Source: Sternotherus odoratus
Lineage: Eukaryota; Chordata; Testudines; Kinosternidae
Direction: 5' to 3'
DNA: 64,000 nt
Assembly (NCBI GenBank): GCA_032164245.1
Contig: JAVMKO010000020.1
Location: forward strand, 7,715,206 to 7,779,205
Made by a program: the position numbers and the translations under genes
Shown: piece by piece, positions 21,128-30,909 of the stretch
Numbering within the stretch: the stretch's first letter is position 1
Layout: each line of letters starts with the position of its first letter
Notes under the pieces: model-generated
The model's database searches: none
What the model saw: only the letters and a program-made list of their open reading frames with translations
Told to the model about the DNA's origin: nothing

Positions 21128-21520
21128 GTATCTGAGAATCAGAGGGGTAGCTGTGTTAGTCTGGAATAGCAGAGGTAACAAAGTCCTGTGGCACCTTAAA
21201 GACTAACTATAAAGTTTTGAAGCATGAGCTTTCGTGGGCTAATACCCACTTCGTCGGATGCAAGCAGTGGAAGTGTCCAGAGGCAGGTACAGAAAAGTAG
21301 GCAAGAACCAGGTGGGAGGTAAAAAGGTTAGTCCAATTAGGCTGAACCAGCTTGTTATCTCCGATCAGGGAGGGTGGGTTGTTCTTCTAGCATTTGAATG
21401 GGGGGTGTGGACATGGAGAGAGGAGAAACTAGTTCTGTAATGAGCGAGCCATTGTAGGTCTTTGTTCAATCCGAGATTGTTTGTGTTGAATTTGCAAATT
21501 ACAGTTGAGGAACTGAGGCA
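21128..21520 (-). mobile_element. Penelope-like element 3' fragment, copy 3 (diverged family)
   Basis: The plus strand starts AGAATCAGAGGGGTAGCTGT and GTTAGTCTGGAATAGCAGAG. AAAGTCCTGTGGCACCTTAA and the hairpin GTGGGCTAATACCCAC (21,234-21,249) follow. Further left in element terms, the minus-strand frame at about 21,425-21,490 reads FNTNNLGLNKDLQWLAHY. This is the C-terminal remnant of an ORF, with the hairpin region downstream of it as 3' untranslated sequence. The motif resembles the LNTL.P.GLN end of GIY-YIG-containing Penelope-like ORFs (family resemblance from memory). Confidence 0.7.
21221..21257 (-). ncRNA. hammerhead-ribozyme-like motif (best preserved copy)
   Basis: Read on the minus strand: CCGACGA (21,251-21,257), an extra A, a helix II hairpin (GTGGG...CCCAC, 21,234-21,249), GAA, then AGC-UCAU-GCU as a 3-bp helix III, then U at the expected cleavage position. 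This matches the order of a minimal type I hammerhead (CUGANGA, helix II, GAA, short helix III, UH). Deviations are U4 changed to C and one extra A before helix II. Activity is not implied for this copy. Confidence 0.45.
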
Positions 21521-21536
21521 GAGAGAGACAGACTGA

Positions 21537-21827
21537 GGCTTGTCTACGTTGCAATAAAAGAGCGGTGACATTGCCACAGCTGACCCATATCAGCTGACTT
21601 GGGGCCAAGGGGCTAAAAGTTGTAGTGTAGGCCTTTGGGCTCAAGCGGGAACCTAGGTTCTGAAACCCTTGAGAGGGCTGGGTCTCGGTGCCTACTCCCC
21701 AGCCTGAGTCCGAAACTGAATATCTACACGGCAACATCTACATCAACCCTGCAGCCCATGCCCCCGTCAATTGACCCAGACTTTGTGATTCAGTGCCACA
21801 GGTTTTCATTGCAATGTAGACATACCC
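21537..21827. mobile_element. MITE with GTCTACRTTGCAAT inverted ends
   Basis: The left end GGCTTGTCTACGTTGCAAT is matched by the right end (reverse complement GGGTATGTCTACATTGCAAT). The interior contains GCTGACCCATATCAGCTGAC, itself a palindrome, and CTTTGGGCTCAAGCGGGAAC. It is non-coding and about 290 bp long. A target duplication could not be recognised. Confidence 0.75.
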
Positions 21828-21859
21828 GTGGAGTGTTTCTGGTTGTTAGGATCGGAAGA

Positions 21860-22345
21860 TATTGTGATGGGCAATCACTAGGAAGTGCAGTTACGCTTCT
21901 AAGTCAATTCCAGGAGAGTGCATAATGGTGGTGGTATCTGAGAATGACCTTGCTATTATCTGTGTGTTTGGGTACCAGTTCCCAGCTGCATGAGTGTTTA
22001 CCCCGTCTGTGTGAGAATGAATGCGTGGGAAACCAAATGGGGAAACTAAGGCAGGACTGCGTAACCAACAAGTGCTGACCAATAAGTTTGTTGCTTGCTA
22101 TTAATGAGATGAGTATGTATGAGATGCAAATGAGCATGGGTATATCTGTGCTGACACACCTCTTTGGGTTGGGCTTCCTCCTTGGGCTTCTACATCACCT
22201 GAGCGTGTCAGTCATCTTGTATTGCGGCCGTGCTGGCAGATAAGCCCCCAGCATGAAATGCTGCCCCCTCCAATAAACTCACCACTTTCCAACTAGCCAC
22301 CTGTGTGAGGCCTCGTTTCTCCCGGCAACGAGATAAGCCCCCGGC
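21860..22345 (+). mobile_element. LTR-like segment with polyadenylation signal
   Basis: The segment contains an octamer ATGCAAAT (22,124-22,131) and a CpG-bearing stretch GTATTGCGGCCGTGCTGGCA. A CCAATAAACTCACCAC polyadenylation-signal region (about 22,272) and the R/U5-like ending GTTTCTCCCGGCAACGAG follow. AGATAAGCCCCC occurs twice (about 22,238 and 22,331). It looks like a retroviral-type LTR of about 0.45 kb. The termini are not proven. Confidence 0.45.
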
Positions 22346-22440
22346 AACACTGGTGATGCTGGAAACTGGACTCAGGTCTTGTGTTGCCCAGTCCAACGAC
22401 TGAATCACAAGACCTTCCTTCCTTTCAAACTAAACCTCAA
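22346..22440 (-). mobile_element. SINE head fragment, antisense
   Basis: GGAAACTGGACTCAGGTCTT, then ACGACTGAATCACAAGACCT, is the reverse complement of a tRNA-like head with B box. A diverged fragment. Confidence 0.5.
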
Positions 22441-22469
22441 CTGACTCTTATGGAAGCTCTCAAAAGTTG

Positions 22470-22576
22470 TTACCCTGAGGGTGTTGTGAAGTTTAATTAA
22501 TGTTTGTAAAGCGTTTTGAATTCCTTGGGCGGAAGTGCAAGGATGATGATGATGATTATTACTAATAACAGATGAG
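22470..22576 (+). mobile_element. SINE 3' tail, sense
   Basis: GAGGGTGTTGTGAAGTTTAA, then GTTTGTAAAGCGTTTTGAAT, then (GAT)n and TTATTACTAATAA. This is the same tail as at 5.7 and 10.0 kb. Confidence 0.65.
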
Positions 22577-24099
22577 CCCCTGAAACAATCTAGTACAGTA
22601 GAATGAATTAGCATGAAGGAAGCAATCAACAACAACAAACTAAGCCGTTGTTGCCGTCGGCAACATATACAGCTGGTGGTCTGACAGATGTGACAGATGA
22701 ATCCACTGATATTCCTCTCAGTCATTTCCATTGCAAATTAAACTGTCTCCCATGTCCTCAGAACAGCCAGAAATCACGGGCAGCATTAACTTGCCTGTCC
22801 TGGTTCAACTGTCTTTGCCCACTTCTACAGGCCAAGTCCAATCTTAATCTAAACAGGTGCAGTTCCCACTGAAGATTTGGATGCTCTTCAAGGATTTATC
22901 TGTGGAATAGCAGATTAAGCACCAATCCCATTATTACATTATCACACACAAGTAGAGCTTCACTACAGAGATTTTTTTCCTGGTTTTTCACCTTCACTTC
23001 GTATTGCCTACCAGGCCCAGCTTTTGAACTAAGCTATGTCATAGGTTAGAGGTTTATTACGGGAGTGGGTGGAGATTATCTCTCATCCCCTGCTATGGGC
23101 CTCTTTCACCTTCCTCTGAAGCATCTGGTGCTGGCCACTGCTGGAGAGAGGAGACTAGATGGACTGTGTGTGTCCCAGTGCTGGGCACCTTGCAGAATCT
23201 AAACCCGGGTTATGGGATTTATTTAAGGTGACAGGCATGCAAGTGAAGTGACTGGATGCAAATCAAATATTGGATGGAAAAACTTGTTTTAAACTTCTTG
23301 CCTTCTCAACCATGTGTTCCCCAAATACTGTATCATGAATATTCTCTCTTCAGCATGGCATGAACACTGTATTTTTAAGGGCTGACTGGTTATCCCGGTT
23401 TTATGCATTTTCAGTTATTAATGAAAAGCAAATACTAGGTACCTTCCCACACCTGCATATCATTTAAGATCATCTCAATGCACACCTTGCCTCATATTCC
23501 GGGGATGGAATATCAATATTTGGCTAATTTTATTAAATATATTAAAAGCTTAGTGCAAAAGCTGGGCCTGGTAGGCAATACGAAGTGGAGGCTGGAGTGA
23601 ATTGAGCGTGCTCCTTGAGGTTAATTGACACTGATCCTGGAGACTGAAGGCCAGATTCTGGGCTGCATCTCTCAATAGATGCTGCTGCGAAGGCACCTTG
23701 AAGTGGTTACCAAGTAAGGAGGTAAAAGTGACTTCATGCCACCTTTGTACCTCCTTCTAGCTCCCCGAGGATTGCTCTTATTTATGGTTTACTGCGGGCT
23801 GCCCCTCACCCCACAATAGTTGGATTGCAAAGCACTCTGGCCTCTCTCCTCCAACTTGAGTTCTTCCCTCCTGGCCCTCTACCCATGCCAACAGCTTCTC
23901 TGCAGGGTGCGGTAGCGTTGTCTACCTTGCCCCATACCCTTATTCCAACCTTTCTGAACTGCTCTCAAGGCCAATATCCAGACCTTAAAGTTTTAATCCT
24001 TCCTCCCAGTGTTTTCTGGTGTGAATTAATCTCCTCATGTCTGGCTGTCTATTTAATGAGACGGGGCGAGCCCTCAGTTGGTACATTTCACAAACCGTC
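22577..24099. other. low-copy DNA
   Basis: No gene, RNA or confident repeat could be supported. Confidence 0.45.
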
Positions 24100-24690
24100 T
24101 GAGTGGAAATAATAAAGTCACTAAAGAAGTGTGGCAAGCCAATAAACCAGCCATTATGATAATGCTGAGTTTCTATAGACACCACTACTGGCAAGCGTTT
24201 GAACTTCTCTCTTCAATATGATTTCCAATTCCTTCTGAACTCCAGCTCTAACATAATGCACCATTGTGGCTATTTATTTCCACAGACTGCTTTGATCTCA
24301 TTTTTAGGTGCAGAGTGTATTTTTTTTTTGCTTAATTAAAGCAGTGCACTGCAAGCATCCAAGTTATTTTTTTTATTTGATCTAATTTCCACTGATTACA
24401 TCTTAAACTCTCGAGATTCTTTTATTGTTGCAAACAAAGCTGACAATGGTGAAAGAACTCTTCCAAAGGCTTTTCTGTTACTACCAGTGGTGTCCTTCCA
24501 GCACCTAGCTGTCCAGAAAGAGGAGCCTTAATAAGGAAATTAAGAATCTGTGCTGATTGGCTGTGATAGTTTTAATTCAATCAGAGAGATTCACTCGTGC
24601 TACTTACTTGACTTCGGCGCACACAAAGGAATATGCTTCTGAATTTTAATTTAATCAAACAAATGGCTGGTACTTAAATTGCAATTGTGG
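24100..24690. promoter_or_regulatory. candidate conserved non-coding element
   Basis: The stretch is repeat-free and AT-rich and dense in TAAT/ATTA homeodomain cores. It has adjacent SOX-type words (ACAAAG near 24,433 and ACAATGG near 24,443) and an inverted CCAAT box (GATTGGCTG near 24,555). No open frame is present. It has the texture of a vertebrate enhancer in a gene desert. This is inference only, because conservation cannot be tested here. Confidence 0.25.
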
Positions 24691-24749
24691 GACACCTCTT
24701 CTTGGGCACTGTAATATCACATTTCTTGCTTTAACACCTCAACAGCGGT

Positions 24750-24950
24750 TTGATGCCCAGAAGTATTGCTACCCTGTTCTACAAATGCATAGTGATCCAC
24801 AGAGACCCTAAATGGGTTGCCAAAGGTTACATGGTGTGTATATAGTGGACTGGGATAGAACTCAAGAGTCCAAAATTTGAGAGACTAGATTCAGTCCAGG
24901 TGTAACTCCACTTAAGTCTGTGAAGTTATATCAGGGATGAATATGGCCCT
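24750..24950 (-). repeat. old SINE antisense fragment plus palindromic-repeat remnant
   Basis: GGGTTGCCAAAGGTTACATG and GGACTGGGATAGAACTCAAG are the reverse complement of a SINE body and head. CCAGGTGTAACTCCACTTAA, then AAGTTATATCAGGGATGAAT, is part of the dispersed palindrome family. Confidence 0.55.
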
Positions 24951-25210
24951 AGAAGTTTATCCACATGTATCTGCACCATTGTAGGTTATCTTCATCCCCT
25001 CTCATATTCCTTATGTCCTTCCTATCCATGATGTCTGCTTCCTGGTATCATCTCATCATATTTCTCTTCAGACCTTTCCTACTAGTGCTTGTTGTTTCTC
25101 ATAATCATGCATATCTGTCACCACATGTCACAATCCCCCTTATCTGGATAGTCTTGTCCAAAAGTGTCATAAGGTTTCCAAATCTCTCAGCTAGCTCGAC
25201 CCAACATTGA

Positions 25211-25480
25211 AGAATCATAGAATATTAGGGTTGGAAGGGACCTCAAAAGGTCATTTAGTCCAACCCCCTGCTCAAAGCAGGACCGATCTCCAACTAAATC
25301 ATCCCATCCAGGGCTTTGTGAAGCCAGACTTAAAAAACCTCTAAGGATGGAGATTCCACCACTTCCTTGGGTAACCCAATCCAGGGCTTCACCACCCTCC
25401 TGGTGAAATAGTGTTTCCTAATATCCAACCCAAACCTCCCCCACTGCAGCTTGAGACCATTGCTTGAGACCCATGTTCTG
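25211..25480 (-). mobile_element. CR1 LINE 3' fragment
   Basis: AGAATCATAGAATATTAGGG marks the tail. CATTTAGTCCAACCCCCTGC, CTCTAAGGATGGAGATTCCA and ACTGCAGCTTGAGACCATTG follow, in the usual order. About 270 bp remain, covering the 3' UTR and the last ORF2 codons. Confidence 0.95.
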
Positions 25481-26072
25481 TTTTTCACAACTGTTCTCTA
25501 CCATTTTTCTTCTTTCTTTTAGTTCATGCATTGGCCATTAGCTTTTGTCTTTTCATTTTACTCATGTAAGAGTCACCAAATTGTAGTGACTTCAGTCCCT
25601 GTAGAACTTTACATCTATATTGTGTGGTGGTGGTGGTGTTTTAATCTGCTTTATGCAAATTAGTTCTGTTTCCTTTGAGGTCTTGCCTTATTCAGGGGGA
25701 GAAAAAACAATTCAATGAGTTTTGTATCTTGTCTTGCAAAGTTACCAGTCATAATTAAACGAGTTCAAGTAGATGTATAGCACTTTGCAAATTCAGTTCA
25801 GATCTTCAAAGACTTGATAAAATCTCCAGAGTCTATTATTTTTTTCTTCTTTGAAACAATCCTTTTTATATTCTGTTTTGGCTAAAATTATAAATAAAGT
25901 GAACAAAATGATAGAGCAAATTTTTAAAAAGTCACTTTCATTGACGAGAGAGGTACTTTTTTAAAACTTATGAGCCAAGGTTTATTTTAGGTGACTTTGG
26001 GTGATTCCGGATTTGAGTTTCCAACCTGAGACAATTTATACAAAGGCTCACGTTTCCTGAGTGTGGATGATG
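25481..26072. other. low-copy AT-rich DNA
   Basis: Near 25,976-26,040 GGTGACTTTGGGTGATTCCG and GTTTCCAACCTGAGACAATT match the tail of the older SINE type seen at 5.2 and 20.4 kb. Otherwise nothing is recognised. Confidence 0.45.
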
Positions 26073-26277
26073 AGAGAGATAGATTAGATAGATAGATAGA
26101 GACAGAGAGACTGAGAAAGAGAGAGATCTAGATAGAGATCTAGATAGAGATCTCTCTAGATAGATAGATATATCTAGCTATATCTATGTATCTCTAGCTA
26201 TCTATATCAATATCTATATCTATATAATATTTTGTATCTATAGCTATATATTATCTATCTATCTATCTATCTATCTA
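26073..26277. repeat. (GATA)n ... (TATC)n inverted microsatellite complex
   Basis: GATA units at 26,087-26,101 are followed by AGATCTAGATAG variants, then TATC-rich and TATA-rich DNA, and a clean (TATC)n run at about 26,250-26,275. The GATA run and the TATC run are reverse complements, so the whole 205-bp block can fold on itself. The middle contains further palindromes (GATCTAGATAGAGATC). Confidence 0.9.
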
Positions 26278-27224
26278 ATGCTGAGCTCCCACACTCAGAA
26301 AAAAACAGCCTTATAAATAAATTGTCTGAAGTGGCACATACACAATTCAAGGCACCAAAAATCAATAGTTGCATTTGAAACTCATAGCCATGGGCACTCT
26401 AAAATTAACATTTAAAACAAAACTCTGTAAGCTGTAGATTTGGTCCTGTGCTTCAGTTATGCTCCATGTACAGGAAATGATTAGGCCAGTGATCAAAACT
26501 TTGTACTGGAACTTAAAATAACCTCGCTTTCAGCAAAGGATCTTCACCCATATTGTAGGTAAAATGTTTGTTTCTTCTTCTGTTAATATTTGGAATGTGA
26601 CAGCAAAATAAAGTAGGCTTGGAAGTTTCTGAAGTCAGAAATGTATCCCGGTCCTTCAATTTTGTGGCAAATAATTGGGCCCTGAAGGAATTGGCTATTA
26701 AAGTTGTTCTCCTACTTGTGGTATGTGTATGTTGGCACTATTTCTCTTAGCTGCCTCACAGCAATAGATTTTTACAGGAGCCCCAAGGACTCCCACCTCA
26801 AAGGGGTGGAGGAGGTACGGCTGCAAGTTAAAGGATCGAGTTAAAATGATCCAAAGCTTCATTCACTTAAGATATCCACAAGGGGATAAACTCCAAACAT
26901 TTCAGAAAATTCCCTTGCACTTTTAGGAACGCAAATTCACTGGCAAGTTTTTATCATTCATCAAGTACATTGTCTGAGACATCTCACTTTTAGTAGGCTT
27001 TAAACCTTGAGAGATCATTTCACTACACCTATTCCAGTATATGATGTTATAATATATATTTGGTTAAGCAATATTTATTTGGTTTGGAGCAATATTTGGT
27101 CTGTTGCAGCATATACCATATACTGCTTTCTTTGTATTTCCTAAGTCTGAGATCCTTTAATTGCACTGAGTAATGGAGAGTTCCTGTTAAAATGCATTTT
27201 CTGCCAGACAAATACAATTTTAAG
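26278..27224. other. low-copy DNA
   Basis: No feature could be supported. Confidence 0.45.
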
Positions 27225-27320
27225 ATTTAACAGAATTATGGGTGAAATTGACAAATGTGCCCAAGTGATTTAGGAGCCTGGCTTCCATTATCAAGTGGTT
27301 TAGGGGCTTAAGAACCCTGG
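27225..27320. repeat. GATTTAGGAGCCT-type repeat
   Basis: GTGATTTAGGAGCCTGGCTT and GTGGTTTAGGGGCTTAAG belong to a reptilian repeat built of AGGCACTTTTGAAAATG and GATTTAGGAGCC words. It continues on the far side of the SINE at 27,551-27,660, so the SINE may be inserted into it. Confidence 0.55.
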
Positions 27321-27550
27321 AGAGGAAGGATTGTCCAGTGGTTAGAGCGCTAGCCTTGGACTTGTGGGATTTGGGTTCAATTACTTCCTGCACCACAGAC
27401 TTCCTGAGTGACTTTGGACAAGTCACTTAGCCTCTCTTTGCCTCAGTTCTCTATCTACAATATGGAGATAATAGCACTGTCCTACCTCACAGGGGCATTG
27501 TGCAAATAAATACATCCAGTGATGGGAAACATGCAATGATCTAAGATGAC
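27321..27550 (+). mobile_element. Cry-type (tRNA-derived) SINE, near full length
   Basis: This is the clearest SINE in the window. The head AGAGGAAGGATTGTCCAGTG is followed by GTTAGAGCGCTAGCCTTGG and the B box GGGTTCAATTA (27,373-27,383). CACAGACTTCCTGAGTGACT, TCACTTAGCCTCTCTTTGCC and ATATGGAGATAATAGCACTG follow, then CTACCTCACAGGGGCATTG and the tail ending near AAGATGAC. This layout is that of the tortoise polIII/SINE (tRNA-Lys-related Cry family) and is a main reason for calling the host a turtle. Confidence 0.88.
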
Positions 27551-27660
27551 TAGGCTAGTCCACCTGACTTTCAGTGGGACCTAGTCTTCCAAGTGTCTGA
27601 GTCACATTTGGAAATAGGACTTGGACTCCTAAGTCACCTACACATTTTTAAAATTGTGCA
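27551..27660. repeat. GATTTAGGAGCCT-type repeat, right part
   Basis: GACTAGGCTAGTCCACC, TGACTTTCAGTGGGACCTAG and GGACTCCTAAGTCACCTACA, then ATTTTTAAAATTGTG. A mirror-like arrangement of the same words as on the left of the SINE. Confidence 0.5.
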
Positions 27661-27899
27661 CTCTGTATGTCTATAGTATAGCTCAGATCCACATAGGGAA
27701 ATCCTTGAAATTATGTTGTCCCCCCTTGACTTAGAGTAGCCTTTGAGTCCAATCGCCTGGATTCAAATTCAGGATCAAAGTCTGTGTTTAGAGCTATTCC
27801 AAATGGTGGTGCCCATCAATATGTTTGGCCACTTGTACAGACTAATCTTCAATGCACAAATTGGGCAAATATCCCCAAATGGCCTCACCCACTACCCAA

Positions 27900-28030
27900 C
27901 CCACCCAGACTCAGGCTCTGATTCAGGAAAACATCCTTGTTTGGACAAGCATATGCTGATGTCTCATTGAAGTCAATGCAGCGAAGTTCTATTGACTTTA
28001 ATAGGGTGTATTTAAGGTGATGCACATTCT
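27900..28030. repeat. dispersed palindromic repeat copy
   Basis: GGCTCTGATTCAGGAAAACA precedes CATTGAAGTCAATGCAGCGA and TTCTATTGACTTTAATAGGG. The last two are inverted relative to each other. Confidence 0.55.
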
Positions 28031-28379
28031 TAAGTTCTGACATGGAGAGATGGAATATGCATGTGTTTATACATTTTGCTGCATTAAGGCTTCCCTGCCT
28101 TTCCTCCACTTCACATCTCTAGAAAAATCCTGGATAATAAGGTGAACTTTGAGACCACTGTTTAAGGCTCCAAAGAAACAGAAAACTTACAAGTCATGAT
28201 GAATCAGTGGGATCCAATCAAGTGAGTGTCTGGGACATGATAAAACTTGAAACGAACATGTCAGCATAATAAATGGCTAAATATATCATCCCCTTTCCCA
28301 AACAGATATGTACAAAAATTATATGGAATAAACCTTTCCTTTCAGGAGGGCATTCTGTGGCACTTAACTAATAGCTTTG

Positions 28380-28790
28380 CTACAGTAATTCTGAATGCTG
28401 ACAAACTGCACACATGACCTGCACATAAAGAGAATAAGACACACAGAGATTGCTAAATCAATTACAAATGTTATAGATCAAAACCAGGTGCCCAAATGGA
28501 AATTTACACTAAATAACATTAGCATGAATTGGATTAGCAATTTAATGGACTAAGACTTTCATGTCGGACAGCTTGCTGGGTTCAGAAATCTTACTGTCAG
28601 TTGTGGATGACTTTAATCAGGTAGCAACTAGCTCTTTCTACAGAGCAAAGGAAATAAAATACTGTCAAAATTTCCATTCTGTTCACTTAGCTAAAGAAAC
28701 ATTAAATGGTTTTAGTCCCTGTGACTTTGTGGATTGTCATACTTATGGCTTGGGGATCAAGGCCAAGGTCTTCTAGGGATTAATCCTGTC
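28380..28790. promoter_or_regulatory. candidate conserved non-coding element
   Basis: Repeat-free DNA rich in homeodomain cores (CAATTA, TTAGCATGAATTGG, GCAATTTAATGG). A 71-codon plus-strand frame lies at 28,561-28,776 but has no recognisable domain. Suggested only by texture. Confidence 0.2.
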
Positions 28791-28834
28791 AAGTGTTGAG
28801 TGCCCTATCTCCAGTCCAACAAAGTCTTTATGGA

Positions 28835-28919
28835 CAGATTTACAAAGGCATTTAGGGGCCTAAACATGCAGATAGGCAATTTTGAAAATACCATTAGGCA
28901 CATAAGTCCCATTTAACAT
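28835..28919. repeat. GGCATTTAGGGGCCTAAA repeat fragment
   Basis: The words GGCATTTAGGGGCCTAAA and ATTAGGCACATAAGTCCC belong to the GATTTAGGAGCC repeat. The Penelope-like copy follows directly. Confidence 0.5.
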
Positions 28920-29356
28920 TGGCAGCTGTTTTAGTCTGTATCTGTAAAGAAAACAAGGAATACTTGTGGCACCTTAGAGACTAACCAGTTTATTTCAGCA
29001 TAAGCTTTTGTGGGCTGTAGTCCACTTCATCGGATGCATAGAACGGTACACACAGAACTAAGATGCATTTATATACACAGAAAGGATAAAAAGTTGGAAA
29101 TTACCATACCAATTCTAAGAGGCTCTTTAATTTGGATGAGCCATGATCAGCAGGAGAAAAAAAAAACTTTTATAGTGATAATCAAGTGGATCTGTGTCTG
29201 ACAGTTGCCAGAAGGTGTGAAGGAAACTTAACTAGGGAAATAGATTCAATTAGTGTAATGACTTAGCCATTCACAGTCCTTGTTTAACCCTTGGTTGATC
29301 GTGTTCAATTTGTAAATTAATTCCAGTTCGGCAGCTTCTCGTTGGAGTCTGTTTTG
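28920..29356 (-). mobile_element. Penelope-like element 3' part, longest copy (copy 4)
   Basis: The plus strand reads GCTGTTTTAGTCTGTATCTG, CAAGGAATACTTGTGGCACC and TTATTTCAGCATAAGCTTTT. The hairpin GTGGGCTGTAGTCCAC, TTCATCGGATGCATAG and CATACCAATTCTAAGAGGCT follow. At the right end the minus strand (about 29,352 down to 29,248) encodes an uninterrupted remnant: RLQREAAELELIYKLN, then TINQGLNKDCEWLSHYTN and a stop. This C-terminal piece aligns with the remnant in the 21.1 kb copy. The order ORF end, stop, about 215 bp, hairpin, 3' end is conserved. Confidence 0.75.
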
Positions 29357-29393
29357 GACTTAGGTCGACACCCCTCCAATGTAGACCTGGCCT
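29357..29393. mobile_element. MITE end (TAGGTCGAC...TGTAGACC family)
   Basis: ACTTAGGTCGACACCCCTCC followed by AATGTAGACCTGGCCTAAG is the right end of the MITE family seen at 0.3, 33.4 and 58.8 kb. It abuts the Penelope-like copy, so one of the two is truncated at the junction. Confidence 0.65.
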
Positions 29394-29499
29394 AAGTCAC
29401 TTCTGAAAATGGGATTTAGCAATCTAAATCAGTTAGGCCTCAGTGCTGAACAGATTAATGTCTAAATACCTTTAAAAAAATCTGAGTCGAGGTGAGTGA

Positions 29500-29690
29500 G
29501 GTAATAATTCTGTTAGGGATAAAGACAATGTTTGGAGCTCACATAGAGCTTTTCTTCAGATGAAGCTCTGTGTAAACTTGAAAGTGTTTCTCTCTCACCA
29601 ACAGAAATTGGTCCCATAAAAGATGATATCTCACCCACCTTGTCTCTCTATCACCCTGGAACCAACATGGCTACAAGAACACTGTATTTA
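29500..29690 (+). mobile_element. Penelope-like element 3' fragment, second family, opposite strand
   Basis: GAAGCTCTGTGTAAACTTGA precedes TCTCTCACCAACAGAAATTG and GTCCCATAAAAGATGATATC. CACCCACCTTGTCTCTCTAT and ACCAACATGGCTACAAGAAC follow. The layout parallels the other family: a CUGANGA-like box (CAGATGA, 29,557-29,563), a hairpin, GAAA (29,580-29,583), an AATAAA-like word, and an ending in CCAACACGGCTAC. It is probably a sister family of the same superfamily. Confidence 0.6.
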
Positions 29691-30059
29691 TAAAATCCGG
29701 ACCTTAGTTACCACAATTCTGAGACATGCCTACTCATAATAAATATGAAATACTGTATCTATTATTACTTTTAGTGCCTGACATTCAACCCTGAGTCCTA
29801 AAACTTTATAGCTTGCTTTTAAAATCTTGAAATATCTATAACTGTCCAATATTCAATAATAATTTCAAAATGATTTATTCTAATGTTTTAAATAAACTGA
29901 GTCTCAAAGCCTAAAGAGGATGAGTACATTAACAGAGTATTCCATTTAACCCCATCATTATTGTATGTTAAGTACACAATCTAGAATGCTGTTGATGAAG
30001 AGTTCATTGCTTAAAAGGTTATTTTCCTAAAAATAAAAAGGACCTAAGTATTGCTCATT
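29691..30059. other. low-copy AT-rich DNA
   Basis: No feature could be supported. Confidence 0.45.
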
Positions 30060-30480
30060 GTGACAAGGCTCATTTCTCCTGCCTACAAGGGACAATAAGC
30101 ATGAGATTTGAAAGGTCATTGGTCCTTTTGTATGTTAATAAACAATTAATGTGGCCAAAGGGAAGATGTGACATCCAGTGCTGCAGTATAAATTTTGGAG
30201 AAAATTAATGATTCATGACCAGGGAAGAATACTTAAACCAACATGTCCTGACTCATTTCTCAGCCCTCATTTCAGTTCTATTTATTTATTTTACAATTTG
30301 ATATATTGTTTAATCAACTCCAGGTAATAATTATTTTTTCATTAACAAGCAATCTTCTGGGTCTTCTGTTCACCCTGGAGATTATTTCTTGTATTGCAGC
30401 ATTTCATAGGTGATAAGGCAAAGGGGACTAGACAAAGAGAGTGACAGTGAAAATTCCTTCCAGGCAGTTATATTTCATAT
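30060..30480. promoter_or_regulatory. candidate conserved non-coding element
   Basis: Repeat-free AT-rich DNA with paired homeodomain words (AATAAACAATTAATG, AAAATTAATGATTCATGACC, TTTCATTAACAAGCAATC) and no open frame. The call is on texture only. Confidence 0.25.
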
Positions 30481-30909
30481 GCATTCACTCTCCTATGTGC
30501 ATGGAATCTAAATATGCTGCTACTTCAGTCATTTTATAGCAGTTGTAGCAGCAGAATTTCACACGCTCTCATAATTACAATCCTTCCTCCCCCACCATCA
30601 CATTGCTACTGCGCAGCAACTGACCATCTGGTCAACAGTTTAAAAGTAAAGTCGCCAGCTTAATGGCAAATATTGCAGTCAGCATGGTACCCACAAAAAG
30701 TTTGCTCCCAGTGTTTTACAATAGCCCACCCAGGCAAGCAATCACTTTTCTAATAATTAGGAAACACATTTTATATTTATTGAATGATTTTTACTGTGTC
30801 TTATCACTTTGCTTAGCTGTCACAATATTTCCCATTGCCTCTAATGAAATCTGAAGTATTATTTATTTTGGATGGGAAGGGGTACTGTTTATTTACCTTC
30901 CACCACAAA

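Noticed and set aside
26073..26277. CRISPR-like or satellite array
   Set aside because: Units are 4 bp without spacers. It is a simple microsatellite with inverted ends.
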